This document shows, piece by piece, positions 50,080 through 59,601 of a DNA stretch of 64,000 nt; position 1 is the stretch's first letter, and each line of letters starts with the position of its first letter. The stretch lies in the NCBI GenBank assembly GCA_023229575.1, contig JALNYZ010000003.1, positions 124,001-188,000 of the forward strand. Direction: 5' to 3'. The notes below the pieces were generated by a model, which saw only the letters and a list, made by a program, of their open reading frames with translations, made no database searches and was not told where the DNA came from. Origin of the DNA: Prolixibacteraceae bacterium (GTDB lineage: Bacteria; Bacteroidota; Bacteroidia; Bacteroidales; Prolixibacteraceae). The translations under genes and the position numbers were made by a program.

Positions 50080-52623
50080 ATGAAGGACTATTCTACCAAG
50101 CGTCAAAATATTTTTCCGGGCAAGACTATTAGAAAGGAATGGAAGGCCTTTTTAATTTTATTGGTTGGGCTGCTTTTAACTTACAGGGCCACCACCGTTA
50201 CCTATTGGGAGGTTGATTTGCAGGCAAAAACCGAATTTGAAGATGTTTGCGATGAAATAAAGATGAAGATCTCGGCCCGGATGCAAGCCCACCAGCTTTA
50301 TCTGCGTGCAGCCGCTGCATTTGTTGAATCTTCAGATTCAGTGACGCGTCTTGACTGGAAATTGTTTAACCTGCATGCAAATATTAACAAGGAATTGCCA
50401 GGTATTCAGTTGGTTGGTTATATAAAATTAGTTCCGGGCAATCAACTTCTGCAACATATTCAAAATATCAGAAAAGAAGGATTCCCCGAATATTCAGTTA
50501 AGCCCTCAGGGGAAAGGCCTTTTTATACTCCGGTTATTTATGTCGAACCATTTATTGGTAGGGATCCGGATGCATTCGGTCACGACATGTATTCAGTGGA
50601 GGTTATAAGAAAAGCAATGGATATGGCGCGTGATTCCAATGTTGCAACCCTGTCGGGTAAAGTGGATTTGAAGTGGGGAAAAGATCAGGGTATCCAGGCG
50701 GGTACGCTGATGTTCGTTCCATTTTATCGGAAGGGAGCACAAATCAACACTGTTGAAGCGCGCCGTTCTGCAATAAAAGGATGGGTTTATAGCCCTTACG
50801 GAATGAATGATATCATGGAGGGTATTTTGGGACGCTGGGACTTTACTGAAGAAAACCGAATTCATCTTCAAATTTTTGATGACAGTATTTCGACTAAATC
50901 AATGTTGTACGACAGTCAGTTAAAAGATAAGGTCAGCCACAAAAAAGAGCCCTCCCGCATCGTTACACTCCCCGTTGAATATAGTGGCAAAAAATGGATT
51001 TTGAAGTTTACACGTGACGAAATCCTGATTACATTCTATCAGAACAAGATATTGAGGGTATTTTTCGCTTGTTTGATCATTAGTGTTTTGTTGTTCTTCT
51101 TGACCAGGTCATTGATAAAGATCCAGCACAAAGCCCGGAAAATAGCAGACCAATTGACAAAGAACCTAAAAGAGAGCGAAGAACAGCTCCGTTTTGCGCA
51201 TGAGTATACAGCTGTAGGTATGTGCAGGGTCGGTTTGGAGGGAAGATTTCAATGGATAAATAATGCATTTACCAAGATCATGGGTTATACTGCTGATGAG
51301 ATACTGAACGAGGAATCCGCGAAAATAACCTTTCCTGAAGATCTGAATATTGAAGTTGTTGAATTGAAAAAGATCCTTTCAGGTGAAGGGACCAGCGCAA
51401 ATTTTGAAAAAAGGTTTCTCCATAAAACAGGCAAAATCGTATGGGCGTCGATTGTGTCGACTTTAATAAAAAGCAGCGGCAACGCTCCATTTTTTATCAC
51501 CCAGATCACGGATATAACCGACAAGAAAATAGCAGAAAATGAGTTGCGGAAACTTTCATTAGCGGTAGAGCAAAGTCCGGAGACGATCATCATCACCGAT
51601 ACAATAGGAAATATTGAGTATGCAAACCCCAAAACGGTTGAAATTACCGGTTATACTTTTGAGGAGCTTAAGGGCAAGAATCCGAGTGTTTTTAAATCAG
51701 GTGAAACATCCTCATCTGACTACAAGGAACTTTGGGAGACAATCAAATCGGGGAAGCAGTGGTCCGGGATTTTCCACAACAGGAAGAAGGACGGGTCATT
51801 GTACTGGGAATTGGCAAGGATTGCCCCAATTGTAGATACGAACGGGAAGATCACCAATTATTTGGCCATCAAGGAGGATATTACAGAGAAAAAGAGAATC
51901 AATGATGACTTGATCGCCAGTGAGGCAGAATTGAAAGAGGCAAATGCCACGAAAGACAAACTGTTTTCGATCATTGCCCACGATCTGAGGGGACCCATCG
52001 GAAGTTTCCAGCCCATTCTTGAGTTGTTGACAAATGAGGCCAATTTGGATGAGGCCGACCGGAATGCCCTAATGGATGGCTTGTTGAAAGCGTCAAAAAC
52101 AACCTTTAGTTTGTTGGAGAATTTGTTGAATTGGGCCAGGAGCCAGTCGAACGGAATAATTCTATCCCCCAATCACATTAAAATCAGTGAAATAATCAAT
52201 AAAAATGTTGATCTGCTTGCGGCGGCTGCCAGTCAAAAAGCAATCAGGATAGAGGTTCAAGCGGATGATACGCTGACTGCTTTTGCCGATGTGGATTCAA
52301 TTAATCTGGTGATCCGAAATCTGTTGTCCAATGCCATTAAATTCACACCCAATCAAGGTGCCATCTCCATTTCTGCCAAGGATTCGGGCAGGCAGATTGA
52401 GGTTGCCGTCGAAGATAATGGAGTTGGGATAAAAAAGGAAGTTGCAGATCATCTCTTTAGTTTGAACTCAGGCATAGTCTCACCCGGAACAAACCAAGAA
52501 AAAGGATCCGGTTTGGGTTTGGTTTTGTGCAAGGATTTTGTTGAAAAAAATGGTGGTGTAATTCGTGTTGAAAGTATCCTGGGAGAAGGTAGCAGGTTCA
52601 CCTTTACCGTGCCAAAAGGATAA
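50080..52623 (+). CDS. Membrane sensor histidine kinase with CHASE and two PAS domains
   Basis: An 847-residue sensor kinase. A first membrane helix (about 22-40, AFLILLVGLLLTYRATTVTY) and a periplasmic CHASE domain (about 50-310; GIQLVGYIKLVPGNQLLQHI; GRDPDAFGHDMYS) precede a second helix (about 325-348). Two PAS domains follow (about 365-490, 495-620), then HisKA with SIIAHDLRGPIGSF and HATPase (NLLSNAIKFTPNQG; DNGVGI; KGSGLGLVLCKDFVEKNGG). No receiver is fused. CHASE kinases sense small extracellular ligands. The kinase core closely resembles that of the REC-kinase-REC protein at 61732. Confidence 0.92.
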   Translation: MKDYSTKRQNIFPGKTIRKEWKAFLILLVGLLLTYRATTVTYWEVDLQAKTEFEDVCDEIKMKISARMQAHQLYLRAAAAFVESSDSVTRLDWKLFNLHANINKELPGIQLVGYIKLVPGNQLLQHIQNIRKEGFPEYSVKPSGERPFYTPVIYVEPFIGRDPDAFGHDMYSVEVIRKAMDMARDSNVATLSGKVDLKWGKDQGIQAGTLMFVPFYRKGAQINTVEARRSAIKGWVYSPYGMNDIMEGILGRWDFTEENRIHLQIFDDSISTKSMLYDSQLKDKVSHKKEPSRIVTLPVEYSGKKWILKFTRDEILITFYQNKILRVFFACLIISVLLFFLTRSLIKIQHKARKIADQLTKNLKESEEQLRFAHEYTAVGMCRVGLEGRFQWINNAFTKIMGYTADEILNEESAKITFPEDLNIEVVELKKILSGEGTSANFEKRFLHKTGKIVWASIVSTLIKSSGNAPFFITQITDITDKKIAENELRKLSLAVEQSPETIIITDTIGNIEYANPKTVEITGYTFEELKGKNPSVFKSGETSSSDYKELWETIKSGKQWSGIFHNRKKDGSLYWELARIAPIVDTNGKITNYLAIKEDITEKKRINDDLIASEAELKEANATKDKLFSIIAHDLRGPIGSFQPILELLTNEANLDEADRNALMDGLLKASKTTFSLLENLLNWARSQSNGIILSPNHIKISEIINKNVDLLAAAASQKAIRIEVQADDTLTAFADVDSINLVIRNLLSNAIKFTPNQGAISISAKDSGRQIEVAVEDNGVGIKKEVADHLFSLNSGIVSPGTNQEKGSGLGLVLCKDFVEKNGGVIRVESILGEGSRFTFTVPKG

Positions 52624-52632
52624 AAATCAGAT

Positions 52633-54405
52633 TTACAACTTCCGGCGATAACCGACAGTCTCCATGGGTTTGGTCTCGTCACTGAGGATTTTGTAAAGGA
52701 ACGGATCTTTTAAAATATCGGTGAACAGACAGCGTTTCCCATCGATCATTACCTGGTTGTTGATCAGTCTGATCCCATGACTGTAGTCTACGTACCAATA
52801 GATATGCCCGCTGTAGACAGGTTGAATCGGTTTGCCATCGGGTTTGTGCCAGCCATAAAGGACAACTTTTCCGGGCTGAGTGGCATTCCGGGTGGTCAAT
52901 ACAATGTCCTTTTTGATTCCTGCAACCAGTTGTCCGGGTTTTCCACCCGACTCCCTGAACTGTTTCTCAATTTGGGAATTGTGTTCTTCGAATTTGGTAA
53001 CCAGCTCATTGGCATTTCCTACCGGGATATAGTTGAACGGTGTAAGTTTGATCTCTGCCTGCTGATAAATATGATCGCTCAATTTGGCAGTAATCATTGA
53101 GCCTCCGAACTGGTAGGCGAGATTTTGGGCGGTATAGGGATTCATCGGAATCCGGCAATAATCCTGGTTGCTGCCGATGGCCAGGTAATCGGGCATCGCT
53201 TCGTAGACAACCCGATGGATAGTACCGGCAGAATCGGCAAATTTTCCGGTCAGGGTTACCGTATTCCTAAGAAAATCAGGCACGTTGCCGGATGATATGG
53301 CATGGAATATCTCCTCCTCCCTCTCTTCCGGCGGCAAGGATGCAATCCGTTTCATGAATGATGATCCAGTTTCGTCATCCGGCTTTCTGGGAGGAATGTT
53401 CAGCCTTCGGATTGGCAAAAGGAGTGAATCTCCGATGTATTTCGAATAGGTCCGTTCACCGAAATAGGAATATCCTCTTTTCCCGTATCTGGTACCACTG
53501 ACCATGCTGTGGATAAAGCCATTGCGTTCGACCTGGGTAGTGTGGTAGATCTTGTTGTTCGGATTGGTTTTCAGGATGATCTCCACCCTTCTTTTCAAAG
53601 CGCTGTTCCAGATGATCGAGTCATCCTCTTCTTTTTTGAAAGTGAATGATTGAGCCAGAAATTTTTTCATCAGTTTGCTTCGGTACCAGGTACCACCGGT
53701 GGGAGAAACCAGTTGCTTCCCGTTGTACACCACGATACTATCGTTGTAGGCAAGCACAGACAGGCAGTTGTGCCTTCCGGATTTCAACCAGGTAAGGATT
53801 TTGGACCCGTGGAGCGAATCAACGTAACCGTAGTTGCTGTCGAGAAATGCGATTCTGACCACATCAGATGGAATGGTTTCAACCGCATCCAGGTAACTGA
53901 AAACAAATCTTCCGCCTCCACTGTGTCCATTCAGCACCACCTGGGGATGCCAGGGCGCAAAGATTGCTTTGATGTTGTCTACCATCCGTTTCACCGTTTG
54001 TACAGAATCATTGGTTTTTGCGACCCAGGCTGGCCAGCTTTTCTGGCAGGCTTCGAGGTAAACAGTTACGATGGTCTGTTTTTTCTGGAGCTCTCTTAAA
54101 AATCTTGTCTGCGCACCAATGTGCTGAATATTGTAATGCCAGTCGTCTCCCACTTCGAGTGTTTTGCCAAAAGTCTGTTCGATGTTGTTTCCATTTGGAA
54201 GGGCATAAAAAACCAGCAGCACCCTTGCGTTTTGGCCAAAACCTTTCAGGGGGGCATTGATCAGGATACGCGTTGAGGGAGGCGAGTTTTCAATCAGCAT
54301 CTGCTGTTCACCAAAAGTTCCGGTAGCCTTGAAGCCTGGCAGCGTCTGCGCCTGAAGGCCCAGGCAATTCAGCATCAATAAAAACAGGATCAGCTTCTTC
54401 TTCAT
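52633..54405 (-). CDS. Secreted two-domain protein with alpha/beta-hydrolase-like N-terminal part
   Basis: About 590 residues with a signal peptide (about 1-20, ending LQAQ). The N-terminal part has an alpha/beta-hydrolase pattern: FYALPNGNNIEQT, then the nucleophile elbow VVLNGHSGGGRFVFSYLDAV (G-H-S-G-G) and IAFLDSNYG, with a later His candidate near NGFIHSMVSGT. The C-terminal 180 residues form a separate domain, seen in other secreted proteins but unnamed to me (YEAMPDYLAIGSNQDYCRIP; MNPYTAQNLAYQFGGSMITA). Substrate is unknown. The start is placed at the Met before KKKLILFLLM; an upstream in-frame ATG at 54456 lacks support. Confidence 0.75.
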   Translation of the reverse strand: MKKKLILFLLMLNCLGLQAQTLPGFKATGTFGEQQMLIENSPPSTRILINAPLKGFGQNARVLLVFYALPNGNNIEQTFGKTLEVGDDWHYNIQHIGAQTRFLRELQKKQTIVTVYLEACQKSWPAWVAKTNDSVQTVKRMVDNIKAIFAPWHPQVVLNGHSGGGRFVFSYLDAVETIPSDVVRIAFLDSNYGYVDSLHGSKILTWLKSGRHNCLSVLAYNDSIVVYNGKQLVSPTGGTWYRSKLMKKFLAQSFTFKKEEDDSIIWNSALKRRVEIILKTNPNNKIYHTTQVERNGFIHSMVSGTRYGKRGYSYFGERTYSKYIGDSLLLPIRRLNIPPRKPDDETGSSFMKRIASLPPEEREEEIFHAISSGNVPDFLRNTVTLTGKFADSAGTIHRVVYEAMPDYLAIGSNQDYCRIPMNPYTAQNLAYQFGGSMITAKLSDHIYQQAEIKLTPFNYIPVGNANELVTKFEEHNSQIEKQFRESGGKPGQLVAGIKKDIVLTTRNATQPGKVVLYGWHKPDGKPIQPVYSGHIYWYVDYSHGIRLINNQVMIDGKRCLFTDILKDPFLYKILSDETKPMETVGYRRKL

Positions 54406-54581
54406 CTCGGTACCGGGATTATTTTGGTTGCTGGAATGAATGATTTTCGCAGTCAAAACCTATCTATTTAACAACCCACCAAGATACAAAATTGCCAAAC
54501 GTCAATTTTCACCGTTGAACAAGAATTTGTTTAATTTTAGACAAACACCTTTACCATCTTTAACACTAATACCAGGTACTT

Positions 54582-56222
54582 ATGAAACGTGATCATTTAT
54601 TAGGGCTCTTTGCCCAAAGCTTCAGGGAGAATTGGGGAAGCCCTGCCTTTTCAGATTTTCAGGGATCAACGACTACTTATGGCGAAGCTGCGCAGATGAT
54701 CAGGCAGATTCATTGCTATTTCCGGGAGGCGGGCATTCGGCAAGGAGATAAGATCGCCATTCTCGGAAGGAACTCTTCGAACTGGGGTATCTCTTTTCTG
54801 GCAGTTTCCGGGTACGGAGCCGTTACAGTTCCCATCCTTCCGGATTTTAATACCGAAGATATCCATCATATTTTGCTCCATTCCGAATCCCGGTTCCTGT
54901 TTGCTGCTGATACCCTCTTTGACAAACTCGACAGCCCAAAAATGACGGGGATCAGTGGAGTGGTCAGCCTGACAGACTTCTCTGCTCTTTCTTTTACTTC
55001 ACCTGGGGGTAAAGATCGCTGGTCAAAATGCTTTACCGTTGAGTACGCTGGTCTATCTTCACCTGAAAATTTTGAACTGGCAGATTTTGAAGGAGATGAC
55101 CTGAGTGTGCTTTCTTATACCAGCGGAACTTCTGGGTTTAGTAAGGGAGTGATGATTCCGGCAAGGAGTTTACTGTCAAACATCATCTACGCACAAGAGC
55201 ACATGCCATTAAAATCGGGCGACAAGATTGTCTCCTTCCTTCCGATGGCCCATGTTTTCGGATTGTTGTTCGAATTTCTCTTCCCCGTTTCGGTGGGCTG
55301 CCACGTCAATTTCCTGACGAAACCTCCAACTCCACAGTTGATTATCAAGGCATTCCAGGATGTGAAACCGCGGTTGATCCTCTCCGTTCCGCTTGTGATC
55401 GAAAAAATATACCGGAAGCGCATCCTGCCGGCACTCGAAAAGCCGGCAATAAAATTTCTGCTCAAAGTACCCGGGATTAAGCTTTTATTGTATAAAAAGG
55501 TACGCGCTTCTTTGGTTGAAACCTTTGGTGGTAATTTCCACGAAATCGTGATTGGCGGGGCGCCGCTGAACAAAGAGGTGGAGACCTTCTTCCGAAAAAT
55601 AAAATTTCCGTTTACAATAGGTTATGGGATGACAGAGTGTGGCCCATTGATCTCTTACGAACCATGGGACCGTTTCAGATCCACCTCGGCAGGAAGGCTG
55701 GTCGACAGGATGGAGGTGCGCATCGACTCCTCTGATCCGTTCAACGAAGTGGGCGAGATTCTCGTGAGAGGTACCAATGTGATGATGGGTTATTACAAGA
55801 ACGAAAAAGCCACCGAAGATGCCATTGATGCAGAGGGTTGGCTGCACACAGGAGACCTCGGGATCATTGACAAGGAGGATTTTATCTATATCCGCGGACG
55901 GTGCAAGAACATGTTGCTTGGCCCATCGGGGCAGAATATCTATCCGGAAGAGATGGAGGCCAAACTTTGCAATTATCCGTATGTGCAGGAATGTGTGATA
56001 ACCGAACGGGAAGGGAGAATGGTGGCCTTTGTCTACCCGGATCCTGAACGGATCGAAGCCGAAAAGCCCGATGAAAACCAAATGAAAGGGATCATGGCCG
56101 AAAATTGCAGACAGGTAAACAAGGAACTTCCCAAATACGCCCAACTTAGCACCATTATCCTGGTAGACAAAGAGTTTGAGAAGACGCCAAAGCGGAATAT
56201 CAAACGGTATTTGTACACCTAA
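54582..56222 (+). CDS. AMP-dependent acyl-CoA synthetase (long-chain fatty acid ligase type)
   Basis: A 546-residue ANL-superfamily adenylating enzyme. The P-loop-like motif is VLSYTSGTSGFSKGVMIPAR, the A5 motif is YGMTECGPLISYEP, and the A7/A8 motifs are GWLHTGDLGIIDKEDFIYIR and GRCKNMLLGPSGQNIYPEEM. The catalytic Lys lies near the end in TPKRNIKRYLY. It activates a carboxylic acid to acyl-AMP and then acyl-CoA, and most resembles FadD/FACL proteins for fatty acids. It is a single gene, followed by the acetate transporter. Confidence 0.9.
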   Translation: MKRDHLLGLFAQSFRENWGSPAFSDFQGSTTTYGEAAQMIRQIHCYFREAGIRQGDKIAILGRNSSNWGISFLAVSGYGAVTVPILPDFNTEDIHHILLHSESRFLFAADTLFDKLDSPKMTGISGVVSLTDFSALSFTSPGGKDRWSKCFTVEYAGLSSPENFELADFEGDDLSVLSYTSGTSGFSKGVMIPARSLLSNIIYAQEHMPLKSGDKIVSFLPMAHVFGLLFEFLFPVSVGCHVNFLTKPPTPQLIIKAFQDVKPRLILSVPLVIEKIYRKRILPALEKPAIKFLLKVPGIKLLLYKKVRASLVETFGGNFHEIVIGGAPLNKEVETFFRKIKFPFTIGYGMTECGPLISYEPWDRFRSTSAGRLVDRMEVRIDSSDPFNEVGEILVRGTNVMMGYYKNEKATEDAIDAEGWLHTGDLGIIDKEDFIYIRGRCKNMLLGPSGQNIYPEEMEAKLCNYPYVQECVITEREGRMVAFVYPDPERIEAEKPDENQMKGIMAENCRQVNKELPKYAQLSTIILVDKEFEKTPKRNIKRYLYT

Positions 56223-56318
56223 CGGTAAAATATTAAATATCTTATAATGACGTTTATGTACATATTATGATATATAAACAAATATATACGATTATAATTT
56301 ATTCTGATTACAAAATTT

Positions 56319-56326
56319 TATATTTG
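56319..56326 (+). promoter_or_regulatory. Bacteroidota -7 box of satP
   Basis: TATATTTG matches TAnnTTTG, 22 nt before ATG 56349. A -33 TTG at the usual spacing is not evident. Confidence 0.4.
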
Positions 56327-56348
56327 TCTGAACGAAAAACAAAACAGT

Positions 56349-56909
56349 ATGGAAAAAAAGATGGGAAATCCTGCGGTTGTCGGCCTTGCAGGTTTTGGTT
56401 TGACGACTATTTTACTTCAGTTCCATAACATTGGGCTTATGGGGCTAGGTCCTGTTGTTGCAATGGGCTTTATCTTTGGCGGATTGGCTCAACTAATTGC
56501 CGGTTTTCAGGAACAGAAAACGGGAAATAACTTTGGATATAGTGCTTTTGTTGCATACGGCAGTTTCTGGATTGGTTTGGGAATAATCTGGATATTAAAT
56601 TTCTATAAGATTTATGAATCGAGCACAACGGATGTCGGGTACTATCTTGTTGCCTGGACACTTTACACCGCTATCTTGTCCGTCGCCTCCTTACGCATAC
56701 ATAAAGCCATGGCAGTTACCTTGTTAACGTTGTTGCTAGGCTTTATCCTTTTGGATTTTGGACATTTTGTCGATCCGGTATGGAATAAAGTGGCCGGATA
56801 TGAGCTTTTCGTTTGTGCCTTTTCGGCCTGGTATATGATGGCCGCAATCATCATCAACGATGTTGCCGGGAAAACTGTCCTCCCTTTTGGAACGGCACTG
56901 GTTAAGTAG
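56349..56909 (+). CDS. satP: Acetate/succinate uptake transporter (GPR1/FUN34/YaaH family)
   Basis: A 186-residue inner-membrane protein with six hydrophobic helices. The family signature N-P-A-x-x-G-L-x-x-F is present at the N-terminus (MGNPAVVGLAGFGLTTILLQ). FGGLAQLIAGFQEQKTGNNF, then YSAFVAYGSFWIG and AWTLYTAILSVASLRIHKA, are typical. These are channel-like uptake proteins for acetate and small carboxylates. Located after an acyl-CoA ligase, it may supply substrate for activation, although an intergenic promoter suggests separate transcription. Confidence 0.9.
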   Translation: MEKKMGNPAVVGLAGFGLTTILLQFHNIGLMGLGPVVAMGFIFGGLAQLIAGFQEQKTGNNFGYSAFVAYGSFWIGLGIIWILNFYKIYESSTTDVGYYLVAWTLYTAILSVASLRIHKAMAVTLLTLLLGFILLDFGHFVDPVWNKVAGYELFVCAFSAWYMMAAIIINDVAGKTVLPFGTALVK

Positions 56910-56913
56910 TCAC

Positions 56914-57732
56914 TCAGTATCTAACATCTATAAAAATATTTTTTTCTCCGGTCTTTTTGACGAGCCACTTTTCTGCTTGGTTCTCTTTCGATATCCATCC
57001 ATCACTGGTAGGAACAAGCGAGGTATTGTGCAGAAAAGTCTCCAAGTCACCCGGGGAGTCAAAAGTGACGATTGCCTGACGGGAATCTTTGCCATCTGAT
57101 TTGGTTTGCCTGGTCCACAACTTGAAATTCTTCAAACCTTCAAAAAAGCCGCTCCAGTCAGGTATTCCTTTTTGCAAACCAAGTTCGCCCTGTATGAATT
57201 TGAGATTACCGGTAAGATGGTTGGTGGATGTCCCGAACTGTTGAGGCAAAGTGAGCCCCTCTTCGGATGGCAGGATCCCCTTCAGCTTCCTGGCAAGGAG
57301 AACTGAAGCGCTCTGGGCAGTGGGTGTTCCGGTGGTGTTGACAACTGAGACGTAATGATGTCCGGCAAACAGCTGGATTTGGTATGGATTTTCGCAATCT
57401 GTCATTCCATGCTGATCGGCAGCTTGACACCGGAAAGTGTTGATGGAATAGGTGCCAAAAGCACCCTCGCAGGATTTCATCCGGTAATATTCGACTGTAA
57501 ACTTTTCATTTTGGAAATTTACTTCCTGAACCACCAGCCGGTCGAAGCCATATTCGAAATAGAGCGTAGAACCCCCATCGATATAGCCATACAGGGAGGT
57601 GCCATCGTAGATGCTCTCATTATTGATTTTTAGTCCCGGCAGCTGATCATTTGTCAATACTTGCGAAAATGCCGCATGTGGATAACTTATCGAAAGCGTC
57701 ATCAACAAAATAAAATTCAGAAAATTCATCAT
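56914..57732 (-). CDS. DUF6599 family secreted protein
   Basis: A 272-residue protein with a signal peptide (about 1-24). Text such as LPGLKINNESIYDGTSLYGY, then IDGGSTLYFEYGFDRLVVQE, and GAFGTYSINTFR matches DUF6599 (Y-I-D-G-G-A-x-x-Y-x-x-Y-x-F). Its start (ATGATG at 57727-57732) overlaps the TGA of the broken DUF362 gene upstream, so both belonged to one coupled operon. DUF362 and DUF6599 are often neighbours. A longer frame open to 58038 reads through the DUF362 gene and is rejected. Confidence 0.82.
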   Translation of the reverse strand: MMNFLNFILLMTLSISYPHAAFSQVLTNDQLPGLKINNESIYDGTSLYGYIDGGSTLYFEYGFDRLVVQEVNFQNEKFTVEYYRMKSCEGAFGTYSINTFRCQAADQHGMTDCENPYQIQLFAGHHYVSVVNTTGTPTAQSASVLLARKLKGILPSEEGLTLPQQFGTSTNHLTGNLKFIQGELGLQKGIPDWSGFFEGLKNFKLWTRQTKSDGKDSRQAIVTFDSPGDLETFLHNTSLVPTSDGWISKENQAEKWLVKKTGEKNIFIDVRY

Positions 57733-58695
57733 CAGGCAAGATCTATTGTTTTCAGGATAATGCGCTTGTTGTCGCCGATTCCGAGGCCGAGCTCTTCGGC
57801 GCGTTTCAGAAATTGGGAAGCCACGGGGCTCTCTTCCTTTTGCAGTTTCATTTCGATCCGCTTTTGGGTGACGATGTTCAGTCCGACCCTGTCGACGGCT
57901 ACGGGATCCGTACCAACGAGCAGCAGGTTGTACTGGCAGATAAACTGCGGATTGGCTGCGGGACCACCATTGTAGCAACCGATCAGTCCGTCGACGATGT
58001 TCAGCACCACCTTGTCGCGCAGGGGAGGAAAAGCACACACTTCGGCTACGGAATCATGCCAGAGTTTTTCGTGCAATCGCCCGGTGTTTGAAATTGCCCC
58101 GTAAGCCAGGTTCTTCAGGCAGAGCGTGACGGATCCACCGGCATTTTTGAGGATGGGAAGGTTGATGATTTTTGTTACCTGTTTCGTGCAGCTCCATTTC
58201 GCGGCGGTCCCAGATCACAATATTTTTTCGCGGAATCCCGGCAATTTCGAGTTGCGCGATAACGGCTTTTACAAGTTCATGACTGGTGGTCAGCAATTTC
58301 CCGGCAACGGGATTGACTTTAAGTCCGACGATGTCATCCGGTGAAACGAACTTCCGCCAGGCTTTTTTGACCGATTTCTTCCCGGTCAGGTTGAGCATTG
58401 CAGCCGTCAGCATTTGATCCACTGCATTTTGCTGAACTATTTTATCTTTGATGCATCCGGCATGGTTTACTTGCGTGACGGCTCCGGGAAAGAGTCCGGG
58501 CATTGAATTCGAATTCCGCGGGAATTTCAGCGCATCCTGGATATTTGTTGCAGGTTTTACCAACGGCAGGTTTTCGGCGGCCTCTACAGGAGCTGATGCA
58601 ACAATTGGTGAAAGGACAAACCCGGCCCCGCCGGCAGTTAATAACCTGAAAAAGTTGCGACGACCGGACGACTTATTTTCATTTTTTTCGCTCAT
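57732..58695 (-). pseudogene. DUF362 family gene broken by an internal deletion and frameshift
   Basis: The first frame (from 58695) gives a Tat signal (SGRRNFFRLLTAGGAGFVLS) and the DUF362 N-terminal half, up to KNIVIWDRREMELHETG. It then reads nonsense (KNHQPSHPQKCRWIRHALPE) to a stop at 58054. From about 58170 the shifted frame resumes the family (VTKIINLPILKNAGGSVTLC; LKNLAYGAISNTGRLHEKLW; NIVDGLIGCYNGGPAANPQF; LLVGTDPVAVDRVG) to TGA 57732. The two halves join at ETG/VTK. Intact relatives carry about 50-60 more residues between these points, so I infer a deletion that also shifted the frame. Confidence 0.75.
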
Positions 58696-58697
58696 GG

Positions 58698-59255
58698 CTA
58701 TTTAATTTTCAAGTGTCTATACGATTTCGAAGAATCAAAAAGAGGATGTAGGATTGTTCGGAAAATTTCAAACTGTTTGAGGTATTTAAAAACGACCATT
58801 ATTTGGTTATCCTGTCCGTTTAACTTCCTTTCAATACTATCCAGGCGAAGCAGAACATCTTTGTTAAGCATCATCATTTCACGTATACGTACGTAAATAC
58901 GCATAATCTGAATGTTTACATTGATTGCTTTGTATGAGGTCAAAACGCTTGACAGCATTAAAACGCCGTGTTCCGTAAATGCAAAAGGCTTATATTTCGA
59001 GTGTTCGCCACGGGCCAATTGTCCATGTTGGACTTTGATCTTCTGATATTCTTCTGTAGTCAATTCAAACATGAAATCTTCAGGGAATCGCTCATAGTTG
59101 CGTCTCACTTGCTCTTTAAGCCGCCTGGTTGCCACCTCGTAAAGTTCAGCTAAATCACTGTCTAACATTACTTTTTGGCCTCTAATGAAGTATATTTTAT
59201 TCAATAAAACTTCATCAGGGATTGCTAATGTATTGGTCTGAGTCTCCTTTCCCAT
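58698..59255 (-). CDS. ORF6N domain protein
   Basis: A 185-residue protein with an N-terminal ORF6N (KilA-N-like) domain: EVLLNKIYFIRGQKVMLDSD, LAELYEVATRRLKEQVRRNY, RFPEDFMFELTTEEYQKIK, then YKPFAFTEHGVLMLSSVLTS. A coiled C-terminus follows. ORF6N proteins are phage- or mobile-element-derived DNA-binding proteins, frequent as single genes in Bacteroidota. It ends 2 nt before the DUF362 pseudogene start. A perfect palindrome lies just upstream at 59286-59314. Confidence 0.88.
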   Translation of the reverse strand: MGKETQTNTLAIPDEVLLNKIYFIRGQKVMLDSDLAELYEVATRRLKEQVRRNYERFPEDFMFELTTEEYQKIKVQHGQLARGEHSKYKPFAFTEHGVLMLSSVLTSYKAINVNIQIMRIYVRIREMMMLNKDVLLRLDSIERKLNGQDNQIMVVFKYLKQFEIFRTILHPLFDSSKSYRHLKIK

Positions 59256-59285
59256 AAAGTTTAAGATGTATTAAATCAACATTTT

Positions 59286-59314
59286 CTTTAAGGTCGCAAA
59301 TTGCGACCTTAAAG
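59286..59314. repeat. Perfect 29-nt palindrome upstream of the ORF6N gene
   Basis: CTTTAAGGTCGCAA-a-TTGCGACCTTAAAG, 14-bp arms around one base, 30 nt upstream of the ORF6N start on the minus strand and followed by T-rich DNA on the plus strand. It could be an operator for ORF6N or a bidirectional terminator. The remainder of the gap to 59601 holds no supported gene. Confidence 0.6.
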
Positions 59315-59601
59315 ATTTTTATTCAATAGGGTCGTTATTCTTGGTGCCTTGCGTGCTTTACAGATTGTTAGACAATATGACCCTATTGAAGCTAAGTTCC
59401 ATCCTCTTAAACATGCCGGTTCAATTCTGTATTTGTGGTTAAATAAGGTCATCAATAAATTTACCCAATTCCATGATCAAAAACGAATTTTCCCCTACAA
59501 ATCTTCATTTAGAATTGTCCGGCTTGATTGCTCTCTCAATTGAATTCCACCTTCCTGAAAGTTATTAATTTTGAATATCTTTCCATCACAACCAATTGAC
59601 A

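Noticed and set aside
55485..56144. 219-codon minus-strand frame over the acyl-CoA ligase
   Set aside because: Antisense shadow of a strongly supported gene, with low-complexity His/Phe-rich sequence.
57733..58038. N-terminal extension of the DUF6599 gene to 58038
   Set aside because: The extra 102 residues are Arg-rich out-of-frame translation of the DUF362 gene. The signal peptide starts at the ATG pair at 57727-57732.
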